Below, in pieces: positions 49,871 through 49,886 of a stretch of DNA of 49,886 bases. The stretch lies in NCBI GenBank assembly GCA_003118195.1, contig BEXV01000312.1, positions 101,270 through 151,155 on the forward strand. Reading direction: 5' to 3'. The notes beneath the pieces are model-generated. The model saw nothing but the letters and a program-made list of their open reading frames with translations. It had not been told where the DNA came from and made no database searches. Each line of letters starts with the position of its first letter. Positions within the stretch are counted from its first letter, which is position 1. The stretch comes from Hemicentrotus pulcherrimus (taxonomy: Eukaryota > Echinodermata > Echinoidea > Camarodonta > Strongylocentrotidae). The translations under genes and the position numbers were made by a program.

Positions 49871-49886
49871 CCCCCCCCCCCCCCCC
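49871..49886. repeat. Poly-C run at window end (16 C)
   Basis: The window ends in an uninterrupted C run, probably a low-complexity contig end. Confidence 0.8.

Overview
Animal (eukaryotic) genomic DNA: AT-rich, with coding sequence split into short exons by GT-AG introns, many small inverted-repeat (MITE-like) elements, a tRNA-derived SINE, microsatellites and long non-coding stretches. The two genes are recognisable metazoan genes, and several of the repeats look like families I associate with echinoderms. A sea urchin or close relative is the best guess; this is inference, and no marker in the window proves it.

Layout. 1-9106 is non-coding apart from candidate 5' untranslated exons. It holds several hairpins and a direct duplication, 7044-8046 against 8048-9375, joined by a single N at 8047. 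That duplication looks like two divergent alleles assembled end to end, and the second copy carries a SINE. 9314-20961 on the + strand is a 17-exon gene for a cytosolic dipeptidyl peptidase of the DPP8/DPP9 type (845 residues). The Ser-Asp-His triad, the Glu-Glu substrate anchor and the oxyanion Tyr are all present at the spacing of human DPP9. Exon 9, however, contains an in-frame TAA at codon 496. The 3' UTR probably ends after the AATAAA at 23067. 23100-33300 is intergenic or 3' UTR: an inverted-repeat element (25730-26390), a CT-rich tract (26875-27192) and a GACAGAT-type minisatellite with an internal inverted copy (28011-28745). 33307-43904 on the - strand is a two-coding-exon gene for a four-span membrane protein of the LHFPL family, closest to LHFPL2 (240 residues), with a 9.9 kb intron and a spliced 5' UTR. 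44000-49886 lies upstream of it and holds a 0.5 kb element with terminal inverted repeats (47170-47684), a candidate promoter or first exon near 48.4-48.7 kb, and a poly-C run at the window end.

The two genes converge (tail to tail) and nothing in the sequence links their functions. I found no CRISPR array, operon, prophage or other prokaryote-type system, and no convincing novel multi-gene system. The points most worth following are the in-frame stop in an otherwise intact peptidase gene, the allele-like duplication with a SINE difference and a covarying palindrome beside a possible promoter, and the strongly structured element at 47.2-47.7 kb.
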